Positions 7,995 through 13,885 of a DNA stretch of 22,587 nucleotides are shown one piece after another (positions within the stretch are counted from its first letter, which is position 1; each line of letters starts with the position of its first letter). The position numbers and the translations under genes are program-made. The DNA is from DATNPH01 sp036703315. Its GTDB lineage: Bacteria; Cyanobacteriota; Cyanobacteriia; Cyanobacteriales; Coleofasciculaceae. The notes beneath the pieces were generated by a model. The model saw nothing but the letters and a program-made list of their open reading frames with translations, searched no databases and was not told where the DNA came from. Where the stretch lies: NCBI GenBank assembly GCA_036703315.1, contig DATNPH010000019.1, forward strand, positions 1 to 22,587, read 5' to 3'.

Positions 7995-8165
7995 GACTTA
8001 CGCAAATCTAGCCTTCAGGCACTACCAATAGCCTGATGGTGGGCATAGCCCGCCATACTAGCGCGTCCAACCTAAAAATGTGGGTAATCCAACTTCAGAA
8101 AAGCTGAGTTCAATTGATACATTAATTAGATGTTCAAGGGTTTGATAGTGAGTTTTACGTAAGTC
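7995..8165. mobile_element. MITE-like element, about 171 bp, with short terminal inverted repeats
   Basis: The left end GACTTACGCAAA (7995-8006) and right end TTTACGTAAGTC (8154-8165) are inverted copies with one mismatch over 12 bp. Inside is a tight hairpin, ATGGTGGGC-ATA-GCCCGCCAT (8036-8056), with one G-T pair. There is no ORF of note, so it would be non-autonomous. I see no clear target-site duplication (flanks ACAG and GTGA). Ends beginning AGGACTTACGCA are, as I recall, frequent in cyanobacterial intergenic regions; this needs a genome search. Confidence 0.5.
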
Positions 8166-8223
8166 GTGAAAACATCCTTTTGCTTTTAAAGATTAATAGA
8201 GATAGGAGTATAGAATTTAAAAA

Positions 8224-8970
8224 ATGCGGAGAATTGATAAAATTGCTCAATTTCTCTTTATGATACTTGTTGCTGCCATAGTGATATATTTACCAACTTT
8301 GCTATCCCCTAATCCATTTGTTTTTATAGAATTTGGAGTGAATAAAGTTGCACAGTTACTCACCGTACCATTGCTTATCTCTCTGTTAATGGAGCGCTCT
8401 TTAGAAGTTTTTATAACCACTTGGCGGGGACCGCGTGCCGAGGAATTAGATATTGAAGTTCAGAGACACGAGCTTAGAATTTCTGAACTTAGGAACAACA
8501 TAGAATATCGGCAAAAACAAAGTGAAATAACATCTGCAACAGTCAGTGAAAATGTAGTAATTAGAACGGAATCAAGCGGAGCGTCAACTACATTAACCAG
8601 AGAATCTCTACAAGAGCAGAAGGAGTTAATTGAGCAATTAAATGCAGAAATTGATGCGTTAAAAAAAGATGATGCAAACCGCTCCAAGTATAAATCTAAT
8701 ACAAGACGAATAGCCCTATGGTCAGCTTTAAGCCTCGGTGTTCTAATTAGTGCTGTAGGTGTTCGAGCTATCGAACCACTTATTGTTTTAAATCAACCTG
8801 ATTTGTCTAGTAGTCAAGTAACCAGTAGTCAATTAATTATTTTTCGATGGCTAGATGTATTTTTGACAGGAGGCTTAATTGCAGGAGGTAGTGAGGGAAT
8901 TCATAAGATTACACAGCCTATTACCGACTTTTTGGAAGCTACTTCTAAAACCATCAAAGATAAGCCATAA
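8224..8970 (+). CDS. Uncharacterised membrane protein with central coiled coil
   Basis: I do not recognise this 248-aa protein. Visible layout: hydrophobic segment about residues 9-28; a second about 42-56 followed by the conserved-looking MERSLEVFITTWRGPR; a charged, Glu/Gln/Arg-rich region about 72-152 with heptad-like patterns (two stretches, 72-100 and 125-150, split by a Ser/Thr-rich loop); a third hydrophobic segment about 162-182; a fourth about 206-224 with GGLIAGGSEGIHKI; and a short charged tail. It is probably an inner or thylakoid membrane protein with the coiled coil between membrane pairs. The start ATG 8224 has AGGAG 15 nt upstream, a long spacing. It is a single-gene unit between a MITE-like element and a terminator. 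Base composition is more A+T-rich than the neighbours, so recent acquisition is possible. Confidence 0.75.
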   Translation: MRRIDKIAQFLFMILVAAIVIYLPTLLSPNPFVFIEFGVNKVAQLLTVPLLISLLMERSLEVFITTWRGPRAEELDIEVQRHELRISELRNNIEYRQKQSEITSATVSENVVIRTESSGASTTLTRESLQEQKELIEQLNAEIDALKKDDANRSKYKSNTRRIALWSALSLGVLISAVGVRAIEPLIVLNQPDLSSSQVTSSQLIIFRWLDVFLTGGLIAGGSEGIHKITQPITDFLEATSKTIKDKP

Positions 8971-8990
8971 GCCTAGATGATTAGATTACT

Positions 8991-9034
8991 ATTACCAAAA
9001 AGCTAGCAATATTAAGGTTTGGTAATTAGTTTTT
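8991..9034 (+). terminator. Intrinsic terminator-like hairpin
   Basis: ATTACCAAA (8991-8999) and TTTGGTAAT (9018-9026) form a perfect 9-bp stem around an 18-nt loop and are followed by TAGTTTTT. It lies 20 bp after the stop of the 248-aa membrane protein and before the convergent transporter gene. The T run fits termination of + strand transcripts. Confidence 0.55.
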
Positions 9035-9044
9035 AGAGCAAGTA

Positions 9045-10637
9045 CTAATGAGCTGGTGGTGAGTTGGTTCCTCCACGCCCTTTACCCAAGAAGAGCAGCA
9101 GGGGCAATGAGCAAAGGAATGCTATGCCAACCACTCGAAAAATATCTTCAAAAGACAGGATGGCAGATTGCATATTAATGGTTCGATCTATCACGGCAAG
9201 TGCTTGCTGCTGAGCTGTCATCGCATCCATTCCCTGGCTTTGAAAAGCTCCTTTGAGCAAGTTAAGGCGATCGCTAGTTGCCGAATTATAAAGGCTGACT
9301 GATTCACTTAGCATAGCTCGGTGAAAAGCTTCGCGTTGAGCTAAGAGCGTTGTGAGTACGGCAATGCCAATGCTACCGCCCAACTGGCGGGTAAGGTTGT
9401 AGAAACCAGAACCTGCTGCTACATCCTGCTTAGGTAGTGGTCCAAGGGTTGCTAGACTTAGGGGTAAGAACATCATTACTGTACCGACTCCACGCCATAC
9501 CAGGGGCAAAAATAGAGCATCTGTACCAGTGTCTGGATTGATCTGCGCTAGATCAAACATGACTAGCGTCGTTATTACGCCACCACCGGCAATCAGCAGC
9601 CGAGCATCTAACTTGCTAGTTACTTTACCCATTACAAGCATCATCACGGCGGATGCTAGCGCTCCAGGAAAAAGCAGCATCCCTGTTTGCATAGCCGTGA
9701 AATGAAGGACACTCTGAGCGAAAATCGGTACCGCGAACAGCGCTCCATACAACCCCATTCCTAGAATCCCAGAGTAGAGACTCCCTGCTGCCAAGGAACG
9801 GTGACGCAGTACACGCAGATCTACAGCAGGATTGGAGGTTTTCAGTTCGCGCCAGATGAAAAGTACTAGTCCAATGACAGCAGTGCTCGCTAAGATAATG
9901 ATGAAAACAGAGGAAAACCAATCCTCTTTCTCTCCTTCTTCCAACAAGGTTTGCAAGCTACCGATAGAAACAGTTAAAAGAGCAATTCCCCACCAATCAA
10001 CTGTCCGGCTTTTTAGCTTGCTAGTGGCTCTATCTGGGGGCAAAAACAGCACAGCCATTGCCACAGCTAATATCCCGAAGGGAATGTTGATAAAGAAAAT
10101 CCAGCGCCAACCTAGGGTATCGGTTAAGTAGCCTCCAAGGGTGGGACCGATCGCTGGCCCTGCAATCACACCGACACCAAAAACGGCTTGGGCAATGCCT
10201 TGCTCTTCCGGGGGAAACGTTTGAAACAGAATTGTCTGACCCTTAGCCAGTAATCCACCACCAGCTAACCCTTGCAGAATGCGTGAAATAATTAGCATCG
10301 GCAGATTTGCTGCTAGCCCGCACAGAATTGATGCTAGGGTAAAGCCGACAAGTGAGAAGATAAAGTATTTTTTGCTACCAAAGTAGTCTCCTAACCAAGC
10401 CGTTAAGGGAATAAGTACGACGTTGGCGATCGCATACCCTGTTACAACCCAACCAATCTCGCTGAGCGTTGCCCCCAGGTTTCCTTGCATATCGGTGAGG
10501 GCAACATTGACAATACTGGTATCAATGACTTCGAGAATTGCCCCCAAGGAAGCTGTAAGCGCGATCGCCCACTTTTGCCTCCCCTGGCTAATGGTACGAA
10601 CTGAGCCAGCAGCAGAGGGTTTACGAGTTCCTGTCAT
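9045..10637 (-). CDS. MFS drug:H+ antiporter, DHA2 family (EmrB/QacA type)
   Basis: A 530-aa inner-membrane exporter with about 14 hydrophobic segments, the DHA2 topology. Motif A-like GDYFGSKKYFIF (about residues 83-94), motif B RILQGLAGGGLL (about 118-129), the antiporter motif C-like region GVGVIAGPAIGPTLGGYL (about 149-166) and the following WRWIFFINIPFG are all visible, as is RQLGGSIGIAVLTTLL late in the protein. It probably expels lipophilic or cationic compounds by proton exchange; the substrate is unknown. Its ATG overlaps the tetR stop (ATGA, 10634-10637), so it is translationally coupled to the regulator and presumably derepressed when that repressor binds a ligand. No separate membrane-fusion (EmrA/HlyD) partner is in this window. 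Confidence 0.92.
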   Translation of the reverse strand: MTGTRKPSAAGSVRTISQGRQKWAIALTASLGAILEVIDTSIVNVALTDMQGNLGATLSEIGWVVTGYAIANVVLIPLTAWLGDYFGSKKYFIFSLVGFTLASILCGLAANLPMLIISRILQGLAGGGLLAKGQTILFQTFPPEEQGIAQAVFGVGVIAGPAIGPTLGGYLTDTLGWRWIFFINIPFGILAVAMAVLFLPPDRATSKLKSRTVDWWGIALLTVSIGSLQTLLEEGEKEDWFSSVFIIILASTAVIGLVLFIWRELKTSNPAVDLRVLRHRSLAAGSLYSGILGMGLYGALFAVPIFAQSVLHFTAMQTGMLLFPGALASAVMMLVMGKVTSKLDARLLIAGGGVITTLVMFDLAQINPDTGTDALFLPLVWRGVGTVMMFLPLSLATLGPLPKQDVAAGSGFYNLTRQLGGSIGIAVLTTLLAQREAFHRAMLSESVSLYNSATSDRLNLLKGAFQSQGMDAMTAQQQALAVIDRTINMQSAILSFEDIFRVVGIAFLCSLPLLLFLGKGRGGTNSPPAH

Positions 10638-11269
10638 AGCGCTGAGTTGGAATCTAGTGTATGAGGGTGAACAGGACTAATGCCGCGTACAAAGATATCA
10701 ACGCAACTTTCGATGTAGAGTTGACAGCCATACCCAAGCGCTGGCTTGGCAGCCGTGCGGCGTAGCATGCCGCCTAACAACATGCTTTTAAAGAGATCCA
10801 CAGCTGGCTCAATTGCCACATCCTCGTGCACTGCTCCGCGCTTTTGACTGTTGCGTAGATAGGTAATTAGTTTTTCGCGCAGTGGCTGGGCGGCCTCTTG
10901 GAGAACCCGACGGTATGCCTCAGGATGTCGATGTGCTTCTCCAATGAACGTTCGAATTAAGGCTTCATGCTCCTCAAGCATGTGGTTATAGAGGTGAGCA
11001 TAGTGTGTCAGGTCGATGTGTAAGTTCTGAGTCCACTCATCTTGAGCAGTAAGCTCTTCAGACTGTAGAGCCGTAGCTTGTTGGACAACAGCACCTAGCA
11101 GTTGCTCCTTGCTTGAAAAGTGGCGAAATAGAGTCACCTCGTTTACCCCAGCAACGCGAGCAATTTCACGAGTAGTGGCTCCCTGTAAACCCGCTTGAGC
11201 AAAAACGTTAGTAGCTGCCTTCAAGATACGGGCACGGGTTTGTGCAGGCGAACGAACTGATTTGCTCAT
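10634..11269 (-). CDS. TetR/AcrR-family transcriptional regulator
   Basis: A 211-aa regulator whose N-terminal helix-turn-helix is clear: TRARILKAATNVFAQAGLQG, then TTREIARVAGVNEVTLFRHF and SSKEQL, about residues 11-59, followed by a helical ligand-binding domain with no recognisable ligand motif. I place the start at ATG 11269 (MSKSVRSPAQ). The longer frame from GTG 11290 would begin inside a perfect palindrome that is probably the operator. Its stop overlaps the start of the exporter gene by four bases, a standard repressor-pump arrangement. Self-repression and repression of the pump is inference from the position of the palindrome. Confidence 0.9.
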   Translation of the reverse strand: MSKSVRSPAQTRARILKAATNVFAQAGLQGATTREIARVAGVNEVTLFRHFSSKEQLLGAVVQQATALQSEELTAQDEWTQNLHIDLTHYAHLYNHMLEEHEALIRTFIGEAHRHPEAYRRVLQEAAQPLREKLITYLRNSQKRGAVHEDVAIEPAVDLFKSMLLGGMLRRTAAKPALGYGCQLYIESCVDIFVRGISPVHPHTLDSNSAL

Positions 11270-11270
11270 G

Positions 11271-11302
11271 TTCTGTATGTAAGTGGGCACTTACATACAG
11301 AA
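11271..11302. promoter_or_regulatory. Probable TetR operator (perfect palindrome, 15-bp arms)
   Basis: TTCTGTATGTAAGTG (11271-11285), two G bases, then its exact reverse complement CACTTACATACAGAA (11288-11302). It ends one base before the tetR ATG (11269) and touches a possible -10 element, so a bound dimer or pair of dimers would block transcription. Perfect symmetry over 32 bp at this position is typical of a TetR self-operator. Confidence 0.75.
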
Positions 11303-11330
11303 TAACTTAGATTCCGCCGAGTGTAAGCAA
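11302..11330 (-). promoter_or_regulatory. Possible promoter of the tetR-exporter operon
   Basis: On the minus strand, TTGCTT (11325-11330), 17 bp, then AGTTAT (11302-11307). The -10 matches consensus poorly. The predicted transcript start falls inside the operator, leaving a leader of about 25 nt with no Shine-Dalgarno sequence. Confidence 0.35.
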
Positions 11331-11380
11331 CTACTTGCATTTTTAATCAGGCTCAGGCAATGCTTTTAAGCAGTTGTGTA

Positions 11381-11431
11381 TTTAATGGGTATACAGTAAA
11401 CAGCTAGCCCGTTTACTGTATACCTATTAAA
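11381..11431. repeat. 51-bp inverted repeat with 21-bp arms
   Basis: The left arm 11381-11401 (containing GGTATACAGTAAAC) and right arm 11411-11431 (containing GTTTACTGTATACC) are reverse complements over 21 bp with a single mismatch, separated by 9 bp (AGCTAGCCC). Neither side has a long T run, so it is not a standard intrinsic terminator. It lies about 50 bp upstream of the tetR promoter candidate and 175 bp after the K+ channel gene. It could be a second regulator site, a transcript-end hairpin or a small palindromic element. Confidence 0.7.
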
Positions 11432-11518
11432 CATGTTGAATTACTAAGTGCAGGCTGGGAAAAATAAGTAACCAGCTTACAAGCGGTTGAACACCTTATG
11501 CTTAAAGGACTTTTGATC

Positions 11519-11556
11519 GCGTCGGGTGCCGGAACCTCTTCCGGCACAGGAGACGC
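11519..11556. repeat. GC-rich nested hairpin between the K+ channel gene and tetR
   Basis: GTGCCGGAA-CCTC-TTCCGGCAC (11526-11547) is a perfect 9-bp stem with a 4-nt loop, enclosed by GCGTC (11519-11523) and GACGC (11552-11556). ACTTTTGA motifs flank both sides. The form resembles dispersed hairpin repeats of cyanobacterial genomes. It lies about 50 bp downstream of the channel stop and may end or stabilise that transcript. Confidence 0.5.
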
Positions 11557-11605
11557 ACCCCGTTCCCAGAAGGAATTTTGACTTTTGACTTCCAAGGGAG
11601 CGGCA

Positions 11606-12673
11606 CTAAGTAGGTAATTTGGGCGTCCGAGGTGAACGGGAGCGAAGAGGACTCAGGAGACGGTTCAATTGGCGCAACTGCTCAGCTGTACCCATGCAGA
11701 TTAGCAAATCTCCCGGAAGTAAGATAGTTTCCCCAGTTGGTCCAGCGATGAGAGTGCCATCAGCGCGGCGAATAGCCAGAACTAAAGCACCAGTTTGCGA
11801 TCGCAGTCGGGCTTCCCTTAGGGTTTGCCCCACAGTAGTGCTGGTTTGAGGCTCGAGCAAGAACTCTTCCAAATAAAAAGAGCGATCATTTCCTGTGAGA
11901 ATGCCATCCATAAAATCTAGCACTTGGGGTCTAAGGGCAGCCGCCGCCATGCGCCTGCCACCCGTAATGTAGGGAGAAACCACTGCATCTGCACCGGCTC
12001 GTTGCAATTTTTTCAACGCTTCTTCTGTACTAGCACGGGCGATCGCACGAATTTGTGGATTAAGGGTTTTCGCTGAAAGCACCGTATAGAGGTTTTCGGC
12101 GTCAGAAGGCAGCGCCGCCACCAGACAAATCGCCCGCTCAATCCCTACATTCAGCAGCGTATCATCCATCGTCGCATCACCTTGCACAGCGATATATCCC
12201 AACTCCTGCGCTGCTAGCACCTGGTCAATCTGGGAGTCTACTGTTACAAAGGGAATCCCCTCAGCTTTAAATTCCAGGGCAATTTGACCCCCTGTGCGTC
12301 CGAATCCACATAGAATGTAGTGCTCCGTTAAGGTATCTATCAAGCGCTGCCGTTGCCTCAGTCGAATTCCTTCTTGAAAGTAGCCTTGAATTAAGGCTTC
12401 TGTAAACCGATTAACGATGTAACCAATGGTGATGACACCCATCAAAATCAGGGTGATCGTAAATAGCCGACCGCGAGTGCCTAGCGGATTCGTTTCTCCA
12501 TAGCCAACCGTTGCCAGAGTGATCACAGTCATATACACTGCATCTGACCATGACCATCTCTCCACTAGCCTATACCATAAAGTACCGATTAATGCAATAC
12601 CAAGGAGAGTGATAGCCCCAGCAATTAGCTCTTGGCGAAGGCGTTGATATTTTTGCTCAAGCGTTGAATACAC
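11606..12673 (-). CDS. Two-TM potassium channel with cytosolic RCK (TrkA-N/TrkA-C) domains
   Basis: A 355-aa MthK/Kch-like K+ channel. Hydrophobic TM1 at about residues 17-34, pore helix and selectivity filter TVGYG (55-59, preceded by VITLA) and TM2 at about 71-87 form the pore. A Rossmann RCK/TrkA-N domain follows with YILCGFGRTGGQIAL (about 119-133), the GxGxxG nucleotide-binding loop and an acidic residue at the end of beta-2 (TVDSQ). A TrkA-C-type domain occupies about 265-345. The start is GTG 12673 with only a weak AGG upstream. It is a single-gene unit. The family opens in response to ligands such as Ca2+ or nucleotides bound by the RCK ring; the ligand here is unknown. Confidence 0.92.
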   Translation of the reverse strand: MYSTLEQKYQRLRQELIAGAITLLGIALIGTLWYRLVERWSWSDAVYMTVITLATVGYGETNPLGTRGRLFTITLILMGVITIGYIVNRFTEALIQGYFQEGIRLRQRQRLIDTLTEHYILCGFGRTGGQIALEFKAEGIPFVTVDSQIDQVLAAQELGYIAVQGDATMDDTLLNVGIERAICLVAALPSDAENLYTVLSAKTLNPQIRAIARASTEEALKKLQRAGADAVVSPYITGGRRMAAAALRPQVLDFMDGILTGNDRSFYLEEFLLEPQTSTTVGQTLREARLRSQTGALVLAIRRADGTLIAGPTGETILLPGDLLICMGTAEQLRQLNRLLSPLRSRSPRTPKLPT

Positions 12674-12802
12674 TGCCTATTTTCACTTTTCTAGAGATGG
12701 GTGAGAGAAGTCTTGAGAATGCACAATCGCGCAATAGCTTCTGGAGCACTGAGCCAGTAAGCACAACTAGGGGTACGGGTTAATGCTCAGGAGGAAGTTG
12801 AT

Positions 12803-12886
12803 ATGAGTTTTTATCTTAGCCGCCGAGTGCGATTTCACCTCAGTATTAGTCGTCACTTGTTGTTTCTATTGACAACTGACGACTAA
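12803..12886 (+). CDS. Possible small ORF (27 aa)
   Basis: ATG 12803 follows a full AGGAGG at 12789-12794 with 8-nt spacing, the best Shine-Dalgarno match in the window. The peptide is Arg-rich then Leu/Phe-rich (RRVRFHLS..., HLLFLLTT) and ends DD. It has no recognised relatives. Most of its second half is the 12842-12890 inverted repeat, which argues for chance or for a leader-type regulatory peptide rather than a stable protein. Confidence 0.2.
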   Translation: MSFYLSRRVRFHLSISRHLLFLLTTDD

Positions 12887-12890
12887 TGCT
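12842..12890. repeat. Inverted repeat with 14-bp arms
   Basis: Arms 12842-12855 (ending ATTAGTCGTCA) and 12877-12890 (starting TGACGACTAAT) match with one mismatch around a 21-nt spacer. GACAACTGACGAC-type strings are, as I recall, common filler repeats in cyanobacterial intergenic DNA, which is the likeliest explanation. Confidence 0.5.
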
Positions 12891-13032
12891 GATCAAGCGA
12901 TGGTTCCGCCCATGTCTAGAGGAGCGATTCATTATTCACGCATATCGATTCTTGAAAGAATGGGGCAGATGAGGGAAATAGCTTCTGTATCTTCCCTACT
13001 TTCCTTACCTCCCTAATTTGTCTGATTACTGA

Positions 13033-13200
13033 ATTGGTGTTCTAGAAGGAGAGAAGCCTCCCGGCTTTTTTTATAAAGGTGAAATCTACCCTCTCAAGGA
13101 ACTGTATAGAGCTAGAGCGGGGAGAATGCCAAGTGGTGATTTGTTTGAGTTAATGGGTGACAATCCGGTAGAAAGCTTACCAGATAACAGATTGGAGTAG
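13033..13200 (+). pseudogene. Possible 3' remnant of a decayed gene
   Basis: This frame is open from the stop at 13030-13032 to a TAG at 13198-13200 and has protein-like composition (EGEKPPGFFYKGEIYPLKEL, then ELMGDNPVESLPDN). It has no ATG, GTG or TTG before codon 32 and no ribosome binding site. The upstream sequence shows no continuing homology in other frames that I can see. It may be the end of a lost gene, or chance, since an open run of this size is not rare in 900 bp. Confidence 0.25.
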
Positions 13201-13434
13201 TTTGTAGGCGAAAAAGTCGGGAGATAAAGAATTAAACTACAAATTTCTCCCCAGCTCCGCTTGCTGAGTAGCACCGATACGAGGAATTACAGATAAACAC
13301 TAAAACTATAAAATTATGCTCAGGCAGCCTTATAGGTACTGTTGTGCCTTAAGCAAAGATAGGGAATCCAGCTCTTTCTAAGCGGTAATAGGCTGCTCCA
13401 GAGTTTTTTAATTTAAATCTTACTAAACTTGTAA

Positions 13435-13462
13435 CCCCTCTTAACCTTCGGTATAAGAGGGG
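13435..13462. repeat. Hairpin, 12-bp stem with one bulge
   Basis: CCCCTCTTA-ACC (13435-13446), loop TTC, GGT-A-TAAGAGGGG (13450-13462), followed on + by AATTTTGG. It lies about 110 bp downstream of the - strand Psb35-like gene. It could end that transcript or be a dispersed repeat. Confidence 0.5.
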
Positions 13463-13570
13463 AATTTTGGCTGATTTTGCTCAAGGCAAGAACTAGCAAT
13501 AGTCGCCAATTGAGATAGGAAGGCATTAATGCAGCTCCTCTTCCCAAGGCTTATGTCTTATTTCGTTCGT

Positions 13571-13774
13571 CTATAAACCAGGAGTCTCTTCCTTTTCCAC
13601 CTTCGGTACAATGTCAGGACGCTCTTTATTTTCCCAACCTACAGGGCGCTTCGAGTTATACCAGGCAATTGAGCCGATTGTTACAGCAGCAATGAAACCA
13701 ACAACATACACCAGAGTAAAAGAAACTGGAAAATGAGGTGCTGCTTCTACTCCTATTTCCATGAATAAATACAT
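13571..13774 (-). CDS. psb35: Small single-TM photosystem II assembly protein, Psb35-like
   Basis: A 67-aa protein: a short acidic N-terminus, one hydrophobic segment at about residues 17-38 (FTLVYVVGFIAAVTIGSIAW), then a conserved-looking YNSKRPVGWENKERPDIVPK stretch and an acidic tail. From memory this matches the family named Psb35 (Ssl2148 of Synechocystis), which stabilises the CP47 assembly module with high-light-inducible proteins in the thylakoid; I hold that name with moderate confidence. AAGGAG lies 9 nt before ATG 13774, a strong start. It is 111 bp downstream of the penicillin-binding protein gene on the same strand, with a hairpin between them. Confidence 0.6.
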   Translation of the reverse strand: MYLFMEIGVEAAPHFPVSFTLVYVVGFIAAVTIGSIAWYNSKRPVGWENKERPDIVPKVEKEETPGL

Positions 13775-13813
13775 GCTTGTAAACTCCTTATCGTATTTGT
13801 AGGTATCCTATCA

Positions 13814-13846
13814 AAACTCACAGGAGCGTCTATCACTCCGGAGTTT
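13814..13846 (-). terminator. Hairpin after the penicillin-binding protein gene
   Basis: Read on the minus strand: AAACTC, C, GGAG, a 9-nt loop, CTCC, TGT, GAGTTT, then TGATAGG. The outer 6-bp and inner 4-bp stems fold with a small internal loop and end in four T. It could terminate the penicillin-binding protein transcript or structure the leader of the Psb35-like gene. Confidence 0.35.
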
Positions 13847-13885
13847 GATCTCAGTACAATTTCCTACTCTCAAAATTAAGTCTAA

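Larger units (their letters stand above)
12674..13570. other. Long spacer without a confident gene
   Basis: About 900 bp between the K+ channel gene and the Psb35-like gene, both on -. It holds a possible 27-codon ORF with a strong ribosome binding site (12803-12886), an imperfect 14-bp inverted repeat (12842-12890), an open frame of coding-like composition without a start codon (13033-13200), and a hairpin at 13435-13462. A weak 5-bp AAGCC/GGCTT stem followed by T7 at 13054-13072 lies inside that open frame. The rest shows nothing I can name. Confidence 0.6.

Noticed and set aside
11270..11290. N-terminal extension of tetR from GTG 11290
   Set aside because: The seven extra codons are half of a perfect palindrome that fits an operator, and the family alignment starts well after ATG 11269.
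9045..11290. Regulator-exporter pair as a novel defence or resistance system
   Set aside because: The arrangement, the overlap and both protein families are a well-known repressor-efflux layout; only the operator details are worth noting.
13054..13072. AAGCC/GGCTT stem plus T7 as an intrinsic terminator on +
   Set aside because: The stem is only 5 bp, no + strand gene precedes it, and it lies in an open frame of coding-like composition where TTT TTT is explained by Phe-Phe.
12720..13570. CRISPR array, tRNA or known structural RNA in the long spacer
   Set aside because: I found no regularly spaced direct repeats, no cloverleaf with a CCA-side acceptor stem, and none of the core motifs I know for RNase P RNA, tmRNA or Yfr1.
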